Shown piece after piece: positions 45,355 to 54,671 of a stretch of 64,000 bases of DNA (position 1 is its first letter; every line of letters starts with the position of its first letter). The stretch comes from Fuerstiella sp. (GTDB taxonomy: Bacteria; Planctomycetota; Planctomycetia; Planctomycetales; Planctomycetaceae). The notes under the pieces were generated by a model. It did no database searches, was not told the DNA's origin, and saw only the letters and a program-made list of their open reading frames with translations. The stretch covers positions 34,752 to 98,751 of the forward strand of contig JALHMY010000026.1 in NCBI GenBank assembly GCA_022843805.1. Reading direction: 5' to 3'. A program made the position numbers and the translations under genes.

Positions 45355-46362
45355 TTGACTGAATCCACTTCTGTCCATGAGCCTGTTCGAATACTCGTCA
45401 CCGGCGGCTATGGCTGCATTGGCGCTCAAACCGTCAGATGGCTGCTGAAGAACACGACGGCCACGATTGTTATCGGCAGCCGTGACGTGAGCGAGCAGCG
45501 TACGGAGCGGCTCTTTTACGGTGAAAATCTCAGCAGACTCCGGTGTGTTGTGCTTGATGTGCGACGTCAGCCGCAGCTTGAGTCTGTACTTACCGACAAC
45601 GAAATAACGCACGTCGTGCATCTCGCCGCGCTTCAAACACCCGATTGCAATGCTCATCGTGATCTGGGACTGCAAATCAACCTTGCAGGAACTCAGAATC
45701 TGCTCGAAGCCATCAAAGCATGCCGGAAATCGCTGAAGCGGTTTGTATTTGCCAGTTCGATTGCGGTCTATGGGCCACGCAGTTCATACCCGGGGCTCAT
45801 AGTTCCCATGCTGGCTGAACCGAATCCTGTGAATGTTTACGGAGCATGGAAACTGGCTGGCGAACAGATTTCCCGAATGTTCTTTATGGAAACCGGTGTT
45901 CCCACCGTCAGCCTTCGACCGGGTGTACTTTTTGGACCCGGCCGCGATGCCGGATTGACGGCATCGCCAACGACAGCGATGAAGCATCTGGTCTTCGAGA
46001 AACCGTTTGAGATTCCGTTTCGCAGTCGTCAGGACTATCTCTATGCACCTGACGTTGGCGCCGCGTTTGGCAACGCGACAATGGCGCCGTTTCGTGGTTA
46101 TGGAGTATTTACACTGCCGAGTCACACGGCCGACACAGCAGAAATGATCTCCCTGATGCATCTTGCCGCCTCCCGTATCGGGCTCGACAGGAACTTTGCA
46201 ATCGCTGCCGGCACCGCCGACGTCCCATTCATCTGTGACCTGGAATTTGCACCGTTCCTTCAGGCATTTCCAGATACGCCTCACACTCCGCTGGCGGCTG
46301 CCGTGGAGGAATCGCTCAGCGTGTTCAGAATGCAGCGAGAGCGGGGCTGGTTAAAGCTCTGA
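45355..46362 (+). CDS. NAD-dependent epimerase/dehydratase
   Basis: A 335-aa extended SDR enzyme. The Rossmann motif TGGYGCIG is near residue 17, a central D-H-V-V-H-L-A-A-like segment (THVVHLAALQTPD) follows, then FASSIAVYG and the catalytic YGAWK with Tyr and Lys. Members reshape nucleotide sugars or similar substrates; the substrate here is unknown. The frame opens with non-ATG starts; I use the TTG at 45355 because GGGGA lies seven bases upstream, while a TTG at 45319 would add 12 residues. It runs divergently from the MoxR operon. The next gene starts 72 bases downstream, so an operon is possible. Confidence 0.9.
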   Translation: MTESTSVHEPVRILVTGGYGCIGAQTVRWLLKNTTATIVIGSRDVSEQRTERLFYGENLSRLRCVVLDVRRQPQLESVLTDNEITHVVHLAALQTPDCNAHRDLGLQINLAGTQNLLEAIKACRKSLKRFVFASSIAVYGPRSSYPGLIVPMLAEPNPVNVYGAWKLAGEQISRMFFMETGVPTVSLRPGVLFGPGRDAGLTASPTTAMKHLVFEKPFEIPFRSRQDYLYAPDVGAAFGNATMAPFRGYGVFTLPSHTADTAEMISLMHLAASRIGLDRNFAIAAGTADVPFICDLEFAPFLQAFPDTPHTPLAAAVEESLSVFRMQRERGWLKL

Positions 46363-46434
46363 TAAATGTCATTGCGTCGATGGCGACAGAGTCGGGCTGG
46401 TGGCTGCAACTTCAGCTTAAAATGGAACGTCACG

Positions 46435-48924
46435 ATGAATGCCTCCCGAAAAAATAAATCATCCAGCAGTTGTGCCTGCCTCGTTTTGCTGTTCAGTCTG
46501 ACCGTTACCGGAACAGGTCAGGAAAGCCTGTTCGCAGGCGGAACTGATCCCGTGCTTCCAGGTACTCTTCCGCTCACCATACAAAAGCCTCTGGATGAGG
46601 TGATGGTCGACGGCATCAATCTTCACTGCCTGAAATCGCTGAAGCAGGCTCGACTAAATCGCCTGACAGGCAAGCCTCTCGGGGCCGAGGGACGCCCACC
46701 AGCCAGCTCTGCGACTGCCGCTGACCCACACCTGGTGGAACAGCGGCAGCGATTTGCTGCAATAACTGGTGTGACTGATACACGGCTGACAGCAATTGCA
46801 CCTCATCAATATCGTTTTGAGTATGTTGCCTCACTGGATGAGCCGTCGCTGCTGGCCACATCAGGATCAGGCAATGTTGCGGTTCATGCGATTCGCTGGC
46901 AGGTGCTTGAAGGAGTGACCGGCGAGGGATTGCTGTTATTGCCGAAGAATGTCAGCGCCTGTCTCATCGCGCTGCCGGATGCGGACTGTACGCCCGAGAT
47001 GTTGTGCGGACTGGATGATCGTCCCGAGGTTTCCGGTTTCCGAAGTATGTTGCAACAGCTGGCAGAATCCGGATGTCTGATTGTCATCCCTGCACTGATC
47101 AGTCGCAGTGATCAGTTCTCCGGGCACCCTCAGGTGACGTGGACGAATCAGACTCACCGGGAATTTCTTTATCGGCAGGCCTTTGAAATGGGCCGCCACG
47201 TGATCGGCTATGAGGTGCAGAAGGTGCTGGCTGCTGCAGATCTGCTGGAACAACTGAGCCAGCGTGGTCAAAAAGCACAAGGCAGCACAGCCCTGCCGGT
47301 CGCTGTCGCTGGTATCGGTGAAGGTGGTTTACTGGCATTGTATTCCGCCGCTCTTGATACTCGGATCACAGCCAGTCTCATCTGCGGATACTTCGACGAG
47401 CGTGAAAAGATCTGGCAGGAGCCTGTTTATCGGAATGTCTGGGGATTACTGACGGAGTTTGGCGATGCCGAGCTTGCCAGACTGATTTCCCCCCGGCGAC
47501 TGATTATTGAAGCCTGTCGAGTACCCGAAGTCAGCGGGCCACCGCAATTGCGGGATGGCCGACGATCCTCCGCGGCGCCGGGAATCATCAGCAGCAATCG
47601 ACTGCCTTCTGTTCAGGCAGAATTCCAGCGAGCTGCGGAGTATTATCGCAAGGACGAGCAGCAACTTCCGCTTTCGCTGATTGTCAGCGGTGATGATGGC
47701 CTGGGGGCCGCCGGATCTTCGGCTGCAGCATCAGAATTTGCCCTGGCAATGGGACTCAATCTATTGCCGAATTCAAAGCCTCTTCCGTGGACAACCAGTA
47801 TACTCAGACGCGCTAAAGAAGCCACGAATTCCGAACATCGCACTGATTTGCTGACTCATTCCGTATTGCATGACACCGTTGCTCGTGAGAAACGGCAGTT
47901 TGATGAACTTCAAACGCATGTGCAGAAGCTTGTTCGTCTGAGCCCCCACGTGCGCGATGCTCTGTGGCTGCAGCAAAGCGGAGTTGGCGATGAACACAAC
48001 GCTCGACGTGATGTTCTTCGTGATCTGGTGCACGACGAACTCATCGGGCGTTTGCCCGGGCCGTTTCTTCCCCCAAATGTGCGATCACGGCTGGTCCTGC
48101 AGAATCAATCCTATACCGGGTACGAAGTGGCGATCGATATTGTCGAAGATGTAATTGCCTCTGGTATTCTGCTTCTGCCAAAGAATCTTTCGAATGCCGA
48201 AAAACGCCCGCTGATCGTCTGTCAGCATGGTCTTGAAGGGACAGCGATGGAAACGATCAGCCGTGAGCCACACGCTTTCGGCTATTACAAAGCCTTCAGT
48301 GAAGAACTGGTAAAACAGGGCTTTATCGTTTATGCACCACAAAATCCATACCGCGGCGGCGACCGCTTTCGCTCAATTCAACGAAAGGCGAATCCTCTCC
48401 GGCGTTCACTGTTCAGCTACATCATCGCCCAGCACGAACAAACCCTCAAATGGCTCGTCACTCTTCCGAATGTGGATCCCAAACGTATCGCCTTCTATGG
48501 CCTGTCATATGGCGGAAAAACAGCCATGAGAGTCCCGCCACTGGCTGACCGATACTGCCTGTCCATCTGCTCCGGTGACTTCACCGACTGGGCCAGAACG
48601 ATCGCAACGAATGAAGAACGTTATGGATATGCATTTACGACGGAATATGAAATTCCTGAATGGAATCTCGGACATCTTGCCAGCTATGCGGAACTGGCCA
48701 TGCTCATGACACCTCGCCCTTTTATGGTTGAGCAGGGATACAAGGACGGCGGAGCACCTCCGGAATGGGTTGCGTCAGAGTTTGAAAAAGTGCGTCGCCA
48801 TTACCGCAATCTGAAACTGGATGACCGCATTGCCATTGAGTTTTTTGATGGTCCGCACACCATCAATGGCCAGGCAACGTTTAAATTTCTGCAGCATCAT
48901 TTGAACTGGCCGTATTCAAATTAA
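46435..48924 (+). CDS. Secreted protein with two alpha/beta-hydrolase domains
   Basis: An 829-aa exported protein; the N-terminus is a signal peptide (SSSCACLVLLFSLTVTGTGQ). It contains two alpha/beta-hydrolase folds in tandem. The first (about residues 120-440) has an elbow GIGEGG, in which the nucleophile Ser is replaced by Glu, so it may be inactive. The second (about 570-820) has QHGLEG, then the canonical GLSYGG elbow with Ser, and the end block with Asp and His (FFDGPHTINGQ). The C-terminal half resembles dienelactone-hydrolase/acetyl xylan esterase-type proteins. The start has GGA upstream; a frame further 5' gives no better option. Confidence 0.85.
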   Translation: MNASRKNKSSSSCACLVLLFSLTVTGTGQESLFAGGTDPVLPGTLPLTIQKPLDEVMVDGINLHCLKSLKQARLNRLTGKPLGAEGRPPASSATAADPHLVEQRQRFAAITGVTDTRLTAIAPHQYRFEYVASLDEPSLLATSGSGNVAVHAIRWQVLEGVTGEGLLLLPKNVSACLIALPDADCTPEMLCGLDDRPEVSGFRSMLQQLAESGCLIVIPALISRSDQFSGHPQVTWTNQTHREFLYRQAFEMGRHVIGYEVQKVLAAADLLEQLSQRGQKAQGSTALPVAVAGIGEGGLLALYSAALDTRITASLICGYFDEREKIWQEPVYRNVWGLLTEFGDAELARLISPRRLIIEACRVPEVSGPPQLRDGRRSSAAPGIISSNRLPSVQAEFQRAAEYYRKDEQQLPLSLIVSGDDGLGAAGSSAAASEFALAMGLNLLPNSKPLPWTTSILRRAKEATNSEHRTDLLTHSVLHDTVAREKRQFDELQTHVQKLVRLSPHVRDALWLQQSGVGDEHNARRDVLRDLVHDELIGRLPGPFLPPNVRSRLVLQNQSYTGYEVAIDIVEDVIASGILLLPKNLSNAEKRPLIVCQHGLEGTAMETISREPHAFGYYKAFSEELVKQGFIVYAPQNPYRGGDRFRSIQRKANPLRRSLFSYIIAQHEQTLKWLVTLPNVDPKRIAFYGLSYGGKTAMRVPPLADRYCLSICSGDFTDWARTIATNEERYGYAFTTEYEIPEWNLGHLASYAELAMLMTPRPFMVEQGYKDGGAPPEWVASEFEKVRRHYRNLKLDDRIAIEFFDGPHTINGQATFKFLQHHLNWPYSN

Positions 48925-49012
48925 CAGCCCTCATCATTCCCCTACTTCCCATAACTCCCTTAACTTCTGAAAATCACTGCGATCCCCATGAAAACTTGCG
49001 GAAGAACGCCTC

Positions 49013-49717
49013 TTAACCACCTGGCCTTTGACTGCGATTATTCAGTCGGGCTTTAGTCATGCGTTCGCGCAGGCCGCCTTGTTCGATGAATTCTTTTTCC
49101 AGGGTTCTCAGCTGCTGGTCCAGCAGATAACTGGTCTGATGGATCAGGCAAATCGCGATGTTAGCGATCACCTCTGCAGGTCGAGTTTCCATGAAGTCAC
49201 GATACAGATCGTAAGTCTGCGGAGACCTCCGACCCAGATCACGAACGTAACGGGCTTCTCTGGAATCCTTGTCCCAGATTCGATGATCCCGGACCCGCAG
49301 GTAATCGCGATAATCAGCTAGCAGTTCTTCCAGACTCGCTCGACCGACGTTTGTCAGTTTGATTTCCGTCTCTTTGGAAGTTGTCCCCGCCTTGCTGCCT
49401 TCCAGAATATTTTGCTTGCCTGATCGAGCTGACTGGATCATCTGATCGATCGTCCGATCACCTCTCGAGAGGTACCGGTTCGCGAAACGAAACGTGATGT
49501 CATAGACGACCTCTGCTTTCTGGTAAGACAACAAGGTTTGGTAGTCGCCCCGAGGCGGGATGATGGGACGCTGGCTGGATTGGGGCGAAGAATTATGGGA
49601 CGCCTGGTTATTATGGGAAGAATGGGAATAATGGGAAGAATGCTGTCGCTTTTCATTATTCTCATTCTTCCCATCATTCCCATTCCCATCATTCCCATGC
49701 GATTCACTGTTTCTCAT
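49013..49717 (-). CDS. Four-helix-bundle suffix domain protein
   Basis: A 234-aa protein. The first 50 residues are a low-complexity Ser/His/Asn stretch, encoded by part of the inverted repeat at 49615-49690. The rest is a four-helix-bundle domain: YQKAEVVYDITFRFANRYLS, QMIQSARSGKQNILEGSKA (the conserved GKQNI-EGS motif), RASLEELLADYRDYLRVRD, then NIAICLIHQTSYLLDQQLR. The core is of the 23S-rRNA intervening-sequence/S23 type, whose relatives include the Avd proteins of diversity-generating retroelements. No reverse transcriptase is nearby. The protein's role is unknown; the family is common in planctomycetes. The short repeats and the protein's isolation suggest a possibly mobile or selfish unit. 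Confidence 0.85.
   Translation of the reverse strand: MRNSESHGNDGNGNDGKNENNEKRQHSSHYSHSSHNNQASHNSSPQSSQRPIIPPRGDYQTLLSYQKAEVVYDITFRFANRYLSRGDRTIDQMIQSARSGKQNILEGSKAGTTSKETEIKLTNVGRASLEELLADYRDYLRVRDHRIWDKDSREARYVRDLGRRSPQTYDLYRDFMETRPAEVIANIAICLIHQTSYLLDQQLRTLEKEFIEQGGLRERMTKARLNNRSQRPGG
49615..49690. repeat. Imperfect inverted repeat of GGGAA-rich units
   Basis: Left arm 49615-49642 (units GGGAAGAAT, GGGAATAAT, GGGAAGAAT) and right arm 49663-49690 (CATTCTTCCCATCATTCC and following CATTCCCATC) are complementary over at least 20 bases with one mismatch, across a 20-base spacer. The arms are themselves built of 9-base tandem units. It overlaps the 5' end of the four-helix-bundle gene. Confidence 0.75.
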
Positions 49718-49887
49718 AACCGCCTCCTGATCGTGCCCAACTTCAGCAGCCTTGCGATGGGCGTCCCCAGAAACGACTTAAGTACTGCATAAATAGCTTT
49801 ACGCCCGTAATTACAAGTATAACGGCCACAAAAATATTGTACACCTAATTTGCACCAACCCCGCGCAGCCGCGATACCGCGCCCTTC

Positions 49888-51114
49888 TTAGCGAGAACCG
49901 ACATGTGGTACGGTTTGGCTGTCGTTCAATTTGTGGCACTGGGCTTCGGTTGCTTCAGTGATTTCGGCCGCAGCGGCTGAATCCCTGACTGCCGCGGTGC
50001 TGACGTTTGGTCGGCGGAAAAATGGGGCTTCGAAACAGTGGTAGAAGGGCCAGCAGAGAAGAGTTGTTACGCCAATCACGCCAGCGTCGTATGCAATGCT
50101 GCTGGCTGGAAAGATTTGCCTGATAAACAGTGCCGTGAAAAACTGCAGGCAACCGTGCAGCAGATACAGACTGTACGACATTGTTCCGAGCATCATGAAA
50201 GGCTGCAGCAGTAAAGACACTGACGAACGGCGTGAGGCAGCGGTCAGCCAGTCGTCCAGTGGTTTAGCAAGCCAGAGGCCGGCTGTAAATATGGCCGCGA
50301 ATGCTCCCGTGGAAACATGATTGCTCCCGGTATTCGTCAGCGCGAATACTGAAGCGCCCAGCCCCATAAAAATGGCTACTGCAACTCTGAGGGGCTGCGA
50401 AATGCTGTTTGGTGTCCATCCGCGTTCCAGCACAACGTACAACAGGATGCCGAGCGAAAACATTGGCCACCAGGGAAGAAACAGTCCCGTCAGCGCCAGC
50501 ATATTTCCGACAGCGACAGGCAGGCAGATCATTGTTAGCAGGAAGACGGCCGAGTAGAAGTATGAGCGAAAAAACTTCAGAATGAAGGCTGTTGCCAGAT
50601 AGAACTGCACTTCAATCGCAAGAGTCCAGTACACCGCATTGATTGCCGTGAATTTGAAAGACAGTTCTGTGGCACCGTCAACCGGCCAGAAGATCTGAGT
50701 AAGCGTTGCCAGTCGAAACCATTCAAGCAACGAGAAATTCAGGAAACCATAGTTGATGCTTTGCTCTGCGGAAGGCATCTGGAACGTGCCCGTCTTCAGG
50801 GAGCTCAGCAGTTCCGTGAGAAACGGCAGCAATGCCACGACAACGATTGAGCACCAGTAAGGCGCGTAGATACGCCGGAGCCTTCGCAGCAGGAAATCGC
50901 TCGCAGATGTCTTATTACGAATAGAACTCCGGGCTGAAGCGGCAATGCAATACCCCGAAATGACAAAAAACATGGGAACTCCAAGGTCACCATGTTTAAA
51001 AAACGAGTGCAGCCCCGGAAACGTGGACTGGAAAGCGTCAGAAAATGAAAAGTGGTATGTAAAAACCCACAGAGCTGCAAATCCACGCAGCAGATCGAGT
51101 ATCAGAAAACGCAT
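49888..51114 (-). CDS. Acyltransferase-3 family membrane protein
   Basis: A 408-aa integral membrane acyltransferase (OatA/NodX-type). It opens with the family signature LDLLRGFAALWVFTYHF, in which the catalytic His follows the first transmembrane segment, then LGVPMFFVISGYCIA (the second conserved block). About ten hydrophobic segments follow, ending in LYLLHGCLQFFTALFI. Such enzymes transfer acyl groups to surface or secreted sugars at the membrane. The start ATG has AGGG upstream. The C-terminal 30 residues are cytosolic and Ala/Glu-rich. Its target is unknown. Confidence 0.9.
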   Translation of the reverse strand: MRFLILDLLRGFAALWVFTYHFSFSDAFQSTFPGLHSFFKHGDLGVPMFFVISGYCIAASARSSIRNKTSASDFLLRRLRRIYAPYWCSIVVVALLPFLTELLSSLKTGTFQMPSAEQSINYGFLNFSLLEWFRLATLTQIFWPVDGATELSFKFTAINAVYWTLAIEVQFYLATAFILKFFRSYFYSAVFLLTMICLPVAVGNMLALTGLFLPWWPMFSLGILLYVVLERGWTPNSISQPLRVAVAIFMGLGASVFALTNTGSNHVSTGAFAAIFTAGLWLAKPLDDWLTAASRRSSVSLLLQPFMMLGTMSYSLYLLHGCLQFFTALFIRQIFPASSIAYDAGVIGVTTLLCWPFYHCFEAPFFRRPNVSTAAVRDSAAAAEITEATEAQCHKLNDSQTVPHVGSR

Positions 51115-51495
51115 GCGATAAACCCTGTCCCATCAATGCTGCTCGTGCCTCAAAGGCGAGCTCGCTCTCCGGCAACAAGTCATCAGCTCCGGTTCGAACA
51201 CGAAGCCCGCTCTGCCGTTCCTCTCATGTAGCTCATCGAACCTCTCCATGGGAGGTAATCCCCGACTTCGGGTCAGGCCCGAAACGAGATTTCCCGGCAC
51301 AATCAGCAGAACCGGCACGGTCGTCTGGGTGATTAAATCCCGCCGTAAAGCAACGAGCGACGCTTTCGCCGGGTCCCGCTTTTGTTTTCGCTCATGATGA
51401 GTATTTCCAGCGACCCTGCTATCATTCCGAAATTGGTTCCGGCTCCGTGGAAAGATGCTTTTTGAGTATGGGTCAGCAAACAACGGGTCACCTCT
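51115..51495. other. Intergenic region without a recognised gene
   Basis: This 381-base gap separates the divergent acyltransferase and aminotransferase genes. It holds a weak hairpin (CTTCGGGTCAGGCCCGAA at about 51269-51286). A 116-codon Arg-rich frame on the minus strand has no ribosome-binding site or homology I recognise. Promoters for both genes should be here but are not visible to me. Confidence 0.45.
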
Positions 51496-52422
51496 ATGAA
51501 CAGTTCAGGGCCACTGGAACGTCAGGTCTATCTTTCCGGAAAAATGGTACCGGAGTCTCAGGCGACGGTTTCCATTTTCGACAGTGCGGTTTTGCTGGGT
51601 GACTGTGTTACCGAGTCCACCAGAACGTTTCGACACGAACCTTTCGAACTTGATCAGCATATCACTCGACTGTACCGCTCCTTAAAAGTATGTCGCGTGA
51701 ATCCAGGATTGACTCCCGAGGAAATGAAGCAGGCAACGTTGCATGTTCTGCAGTCAAATCTGAACCATATGGGCCCGGACGACGATTGCTGGATCGTTCA
51801 CAACATCTCACGAGGTTTGATGAAGCCCGGCCCCAGTCCTGCACAGTCCAATCCCGCGACCATCATGATCTTTACAAGCCACATGGATTTGCGAGGCTGG
51901 GCGAAGTACTACACAGAAGGCTGTCATGCCGTCACATCGATCAGTCGTGCGATTCCCGCACAGTCACTGGATGCCCGTATCAAAAATCGAAGTCGCCTTT
52001 TTTACACGCTGGCTGACGCCGAAGCACGACTCGTCGATCCGGATGCACAATGCGTGATCCTGGATATTGATGGAAACATTTCAGAAAACAAAGGTGGCAA
52101 CCTGTTTGTCGTTGCCGAAGGCGAATTGCGCACACCCTCCGTTGATAACTGTCTGGCCGGAGTCAGCCGACAGACGGTACTGGATCTGGGGAGATCGCTG
52201 GGTATCCCAACTCGCGAAACACATTTGCAGATGTACGATCTGTACACGGCCGATGAAGTGTTCTTCACGAGTACACCTTATTGCATCATGCCAGCCACTC
52301 GTTTTAATGGCCTGACCGTTGGTGACGGCACTGTTGGGCCTGTGACCCGCCGATTACTCATGGCGTGGAGCGAAAAAGTTGGCGTGGATATCGTTGCACA
52401 GGCTCAGCGGCAGTTGAGCTGA
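51496..52422 (+). CDS. Class IV aminotransferase
   Basis: A 308-aa fold-type IV PLP enzyme (branched-chain or D-amino-acid aminotransferase-like). The PLP lysine is Lys163 in DARIKNRSR, and the phosphate-binding block ISENKGGNLFVV with the conserved E-x-x-x-x-N is present; SSTPYCIMPATRFNG-type C-terminal loop ends the enzyme. The N-terminal domain has a normal beta-rich start (RQVYLSGKMVPESQATVSI). The exact amino-acid preference is not readable. The start ATG has only a weak GGT upstream. It lies 150 bases before an SDR gene on the same strand. Confidence 0.9.
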   Translation: MNSSGPLERQVYLSGKMVPESQATVSIFDSAVLLGDCVTESTRTFRHEPFELDQHITRLYRSLKVCRVNPGLTPEEMKQATLHVLQSNLNHMGPDDDCWIVHNISRGLMKPGPSPAQSNPATIMIFTSHMDLRGWAKYYTEGCHAVTSISRAIPAQSLDARIKNRSRLFYTLADAEARLVDPDAQCVILDIDGNISENKGGNLFVVAEGELRTPSVDNCLAGVSRQTVLDLGRSLGIPTRETHLQMYDLYTADEVFFTSTPYCIMPATRFNGLTVGDGTVGPVTRRLLMAWSEKVGVDIVAQAQRQLS

Positions 52423-52572
52423 GGATTCACATTGGAAATGCTGTCCTGTATCGTGGTGATTCGCGGACAGCGTTGCCCAAATGATGACGGGATTCGACCG
52501 GTCAGCGATCAGGGCCAATTTTACTTCAAATATCAGATGTCGGCTTGTTAAGCGAAGAAATGGAAACCAGGT

Positions 52573-53367
52573 ATGACAGAACCCACAATTCAAAACCTGT
52601 TCGATTTGACCGGCCGAGTTGCTCTCATTACGGGAGGAAGTGGTTTTCTGGGGCAGTCGATGTCTCGAGCGCTTGCGGAAGCGGGCGCCAGTGTTGTCAT
52701 TGCCAGCCGTGATCTGGCCCGAGCACAGGCAGTAGCCGATGGACTGCCAAAATCCGGAAACGCGATGCACCATGCTGTTGTACTCGATCAGCTGGATGAG
52801 AACTCGATTCACAGTGGGTTTGATGCCGCCGTAAAGGCTGCCGGAAAAGTCGACATCCTGATCAATAACGGACAGCAGGGTCATGCCCTGGATCTGACCA
52901 ATGTAACGGCAGAGGCATTCAGTCGGGATCTGCAGAATGCAACGGGCTACTTTCTGCTCGCCCGGCATATGAGAGATCACGTTGTTTCCCGCTCGGCGCC
53001 CGGAGCCATCGTCATGATTGGTTCAATGTATGGTGTTGTGGGCTCATACCCCGACGCCTACGACGGAATCTGTGTGGCAAGCCCCGTCCAGTATCACGCC
53101 CTGAAGGGAGGCATTATTCATATGACCCGGCATCTGGCAGTGTACTGGGCGAAAGATCAGGTACGAGTGAACTGTCTGAGTCCCGGTCCCTTCCCATCCG
53201 AAAAAGCTCCGTCAGCCATGGTCGAACGGCTCAAAACCAAAAGCCCCATGAAACGCATGGGAGTTCCTCATGAGCTGAAAGGGCCACTGCTGATGCTGAC
53301 CAGCGACGCCGGGAGTTATGTGACCGGACAGAACCTGCTGGTCGATGGTGGCTGGACGGCATGGTGA
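52573..53367 (+). CDS. SDR family oxidoreductase
   Basis: A 264-aa classical SDR. The nucleotide motif TGGSGFLG is at residues 20-27, an NNG variant of NAG at 98-100 (INNGQQG), Ser151 in MIGSMYG, and the Tyr174/Lys178 pair in YHALK. The C-terminal YVTGQNLLVDGGWTAW is typical of gluconate 5-dehydrogenase-like enzymes. The Arg at residue 46 (ASRD) suggests NADPH preference. An insertion between the Ser and Tyr (23 residues apart) is longer than usual. The ATG has AGG upstream. A strong terminator lies 31 bases past the stop. Confidence 0.9.
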   Translation: MTEPTIQNLFDLTGRVALITGGSGFLGQSMSRALAEAGASVVIASRDLARAQAVADGLPKSGNAMHHAVVLDQLDENSIHSGFDAAVKAAGKVDILINNGQQGHALDLTNVTAEAFSRDLQNATGYFLLARHMRDHVVSRSAPGAIVMIGSMYGVVGSYPDAYDGICVASPVQYHALKGGIIHMTRHLAVYWAKDQVRVNCLSPGPFPSEKAPSAMVERLKTKSPMKRMGVPHELKGPLLMLTSDAGSYVTGQNLLVDGGWTAW

Positions 53368-53397
53368 AAAGCGTGCGGCAGTTTTACGCACGTACTC

Positions 53398-53432
53398 AGA
53401 TCAGGTGTCACTTACTGTGTGGCACCTGATCT
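53398..53432. terminator. Bidirectional terminator between convergent genes
   Basis: A 14-bp stem (AGATCAGGTGTCAC and GTGGCACCTGATCT, one G-T wobble) with a seven-base loop lies between the SDR gene and the convergent threonine-synthase gene. Its near-perfect symmetry suits termination in both directions. Confidence 0.75.
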
Positions 53433-53456
53433 GTTCATACTTTCATGCCAGGGCTT

Positions 53457-54533
53457 CTACCATTCGCTCAATGCAGCAGGCTCAATCATTGGGCAGCCGT
53501 CGTCGGCGATCATGCGATCAATCGCAGCATCATCCTTGAATCCGGAGCCAGTCACCAGACAGACAACTACAGCGTCACGACGAATCAGACCGGTCTGAGC
53601 AGCATTGATGGCACCGGCCAGTGCCACCACTCCAGCCGGTTCAGAGAAAACGCCCTCCTCCCGAGCCAGTCGTTTCTGCAGAGCCCAGACTGACTGATCA
53701 CTGACCAGATGCCCGCTGCCTCCCGAAGCGCGACATTCCCGCACTGTCAAGTCGCCGTCGATGACACTCGCCACCTGGAGGCCGCTAATCTGTGATGTAC
53801 AGGAGACCGCTCGAGCGTGATCGGCACCGTTCTTCAGCTGACTTGCGATCGTATCATTGCCCTCCGGTTGAACACATTCGACGGCCGGACTGCGCTGCAG
53901 ATCACCACGCTCGACAAGGGTTCGAAATCCGCGGGCGACAGCCACACAAAGTCCGCCGCCACCGGCCGGACAGAAGACGTGATCGATTCCCCCCGGAACC
54001 TGTTCGACGAGCTCATAGCTGATGGACTGCACGCCTGACATTCCAACGGGACTGTGCACGTAAGCGCTGATCTGCAATGCGTTGCCGGGACGTTTACCGA
54101 TTTCATCGAGTTTCCCGATGACCTGCTGAGTCGTTTGTGCATCCATCCCGAAGTTTCGCACCCGGGCAATGTGAGCACCATACGCCTGCATTTGCCGCAG
54201 CTTTCCGGCTGGTGCTCCTTCCACAATGGCAATCCGGCATTCGATTCCTGCCGCCGCACAGTAAGCCGCCAGAGCGGCTCCGGTATTACCGCTGGATGTT
54301 GCAATGCACTTTTTCTGACCATTTGCAATCATGCCGGAAATCGCGGCTGCGGCAAAACGATCCTTATAGGAGCCGGATGGATTGCCGCCTTCAACTTTCA
54401 GGAACAGGTTCGGCATCCCTGCTTCACGACCGATTTTGCGAAGGTGAACCAGCGGAGTATTGCCTTCCCCAAGCGTAATTCTGAAAGACTCGGGGATGAA
54501 ATCAATCCTGTCGGCCCACCTCCAGATGCTCAT
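53457..54533 (-). CDS. thrC: Threonine synthase
   Basis: A 358-aa PLP enzyme of fold type II. The PLP lysine is Lys57 in GSYKDRF, the phosphate loop is in GGGGL (HVFCPAGGGGLCVAVARG), and SSGNTGAALAAYCA is the conserved substrate loop. Threonine synthase converts O-phosphohomoserine to threonine; the size matches short bacterial ThrC proteins. The start at 54533 gives MSIWRWADRIDFIPES; the frame also opens 15 codons earlier without benefit. No other threonine-pathway gene is nearby, which is common in planctomycetes. A related PLP lyase cannot be excluded. Confidence 0.85.
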   Translation of the reverse strand: MSIWRWADRIDFIPESFRITLGEGNTPLVHLRKIGREAGMPNLFLKVEGGNPSGSYKDRFAAAAISGMIANGQKKCIATSSGNTGAALAAYCAAAGIECRIAIVEGAPAGKLRQMQAYGAHIARVRNFGMDAQTTQQVIGKLDEIGKRPGNALQISAYVHSPVGMSGVQSISYELVEQVPGGIDHVFCPAGGGGLCVAVARGFRTLVERGDLQRSPAVECVQPEGNDTIASQLKNGADHARAVSCTSQISGLQVASVIDGDLTVRECRASGGSGHLVSDQSVWALQKRLAREEGVFSEPAGVVALAGAINAAQTGLIRRDAVVVCLVTGSGFKDDAAIDRMIADDGCPMIEPAALSEW

Positions 54534-54671
54534 CTTTATTAAAATCCTGTAATGTGAATCCACAGACTCGGGTAACACGATCAGCCACCGGGCAGCAGCT
54601 CACGGTTCAGATAAGGGCACTCGTGCATTCCGGCCAAAAGAGGTATTCTTATTCCTGCCTCTGACGGAACA

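Noticed and set aside
51133..51483. 116-codon minus-strand frame
   Set aside because: It is Arg-rich, has no ribosome-binding site and no recognisable motif.
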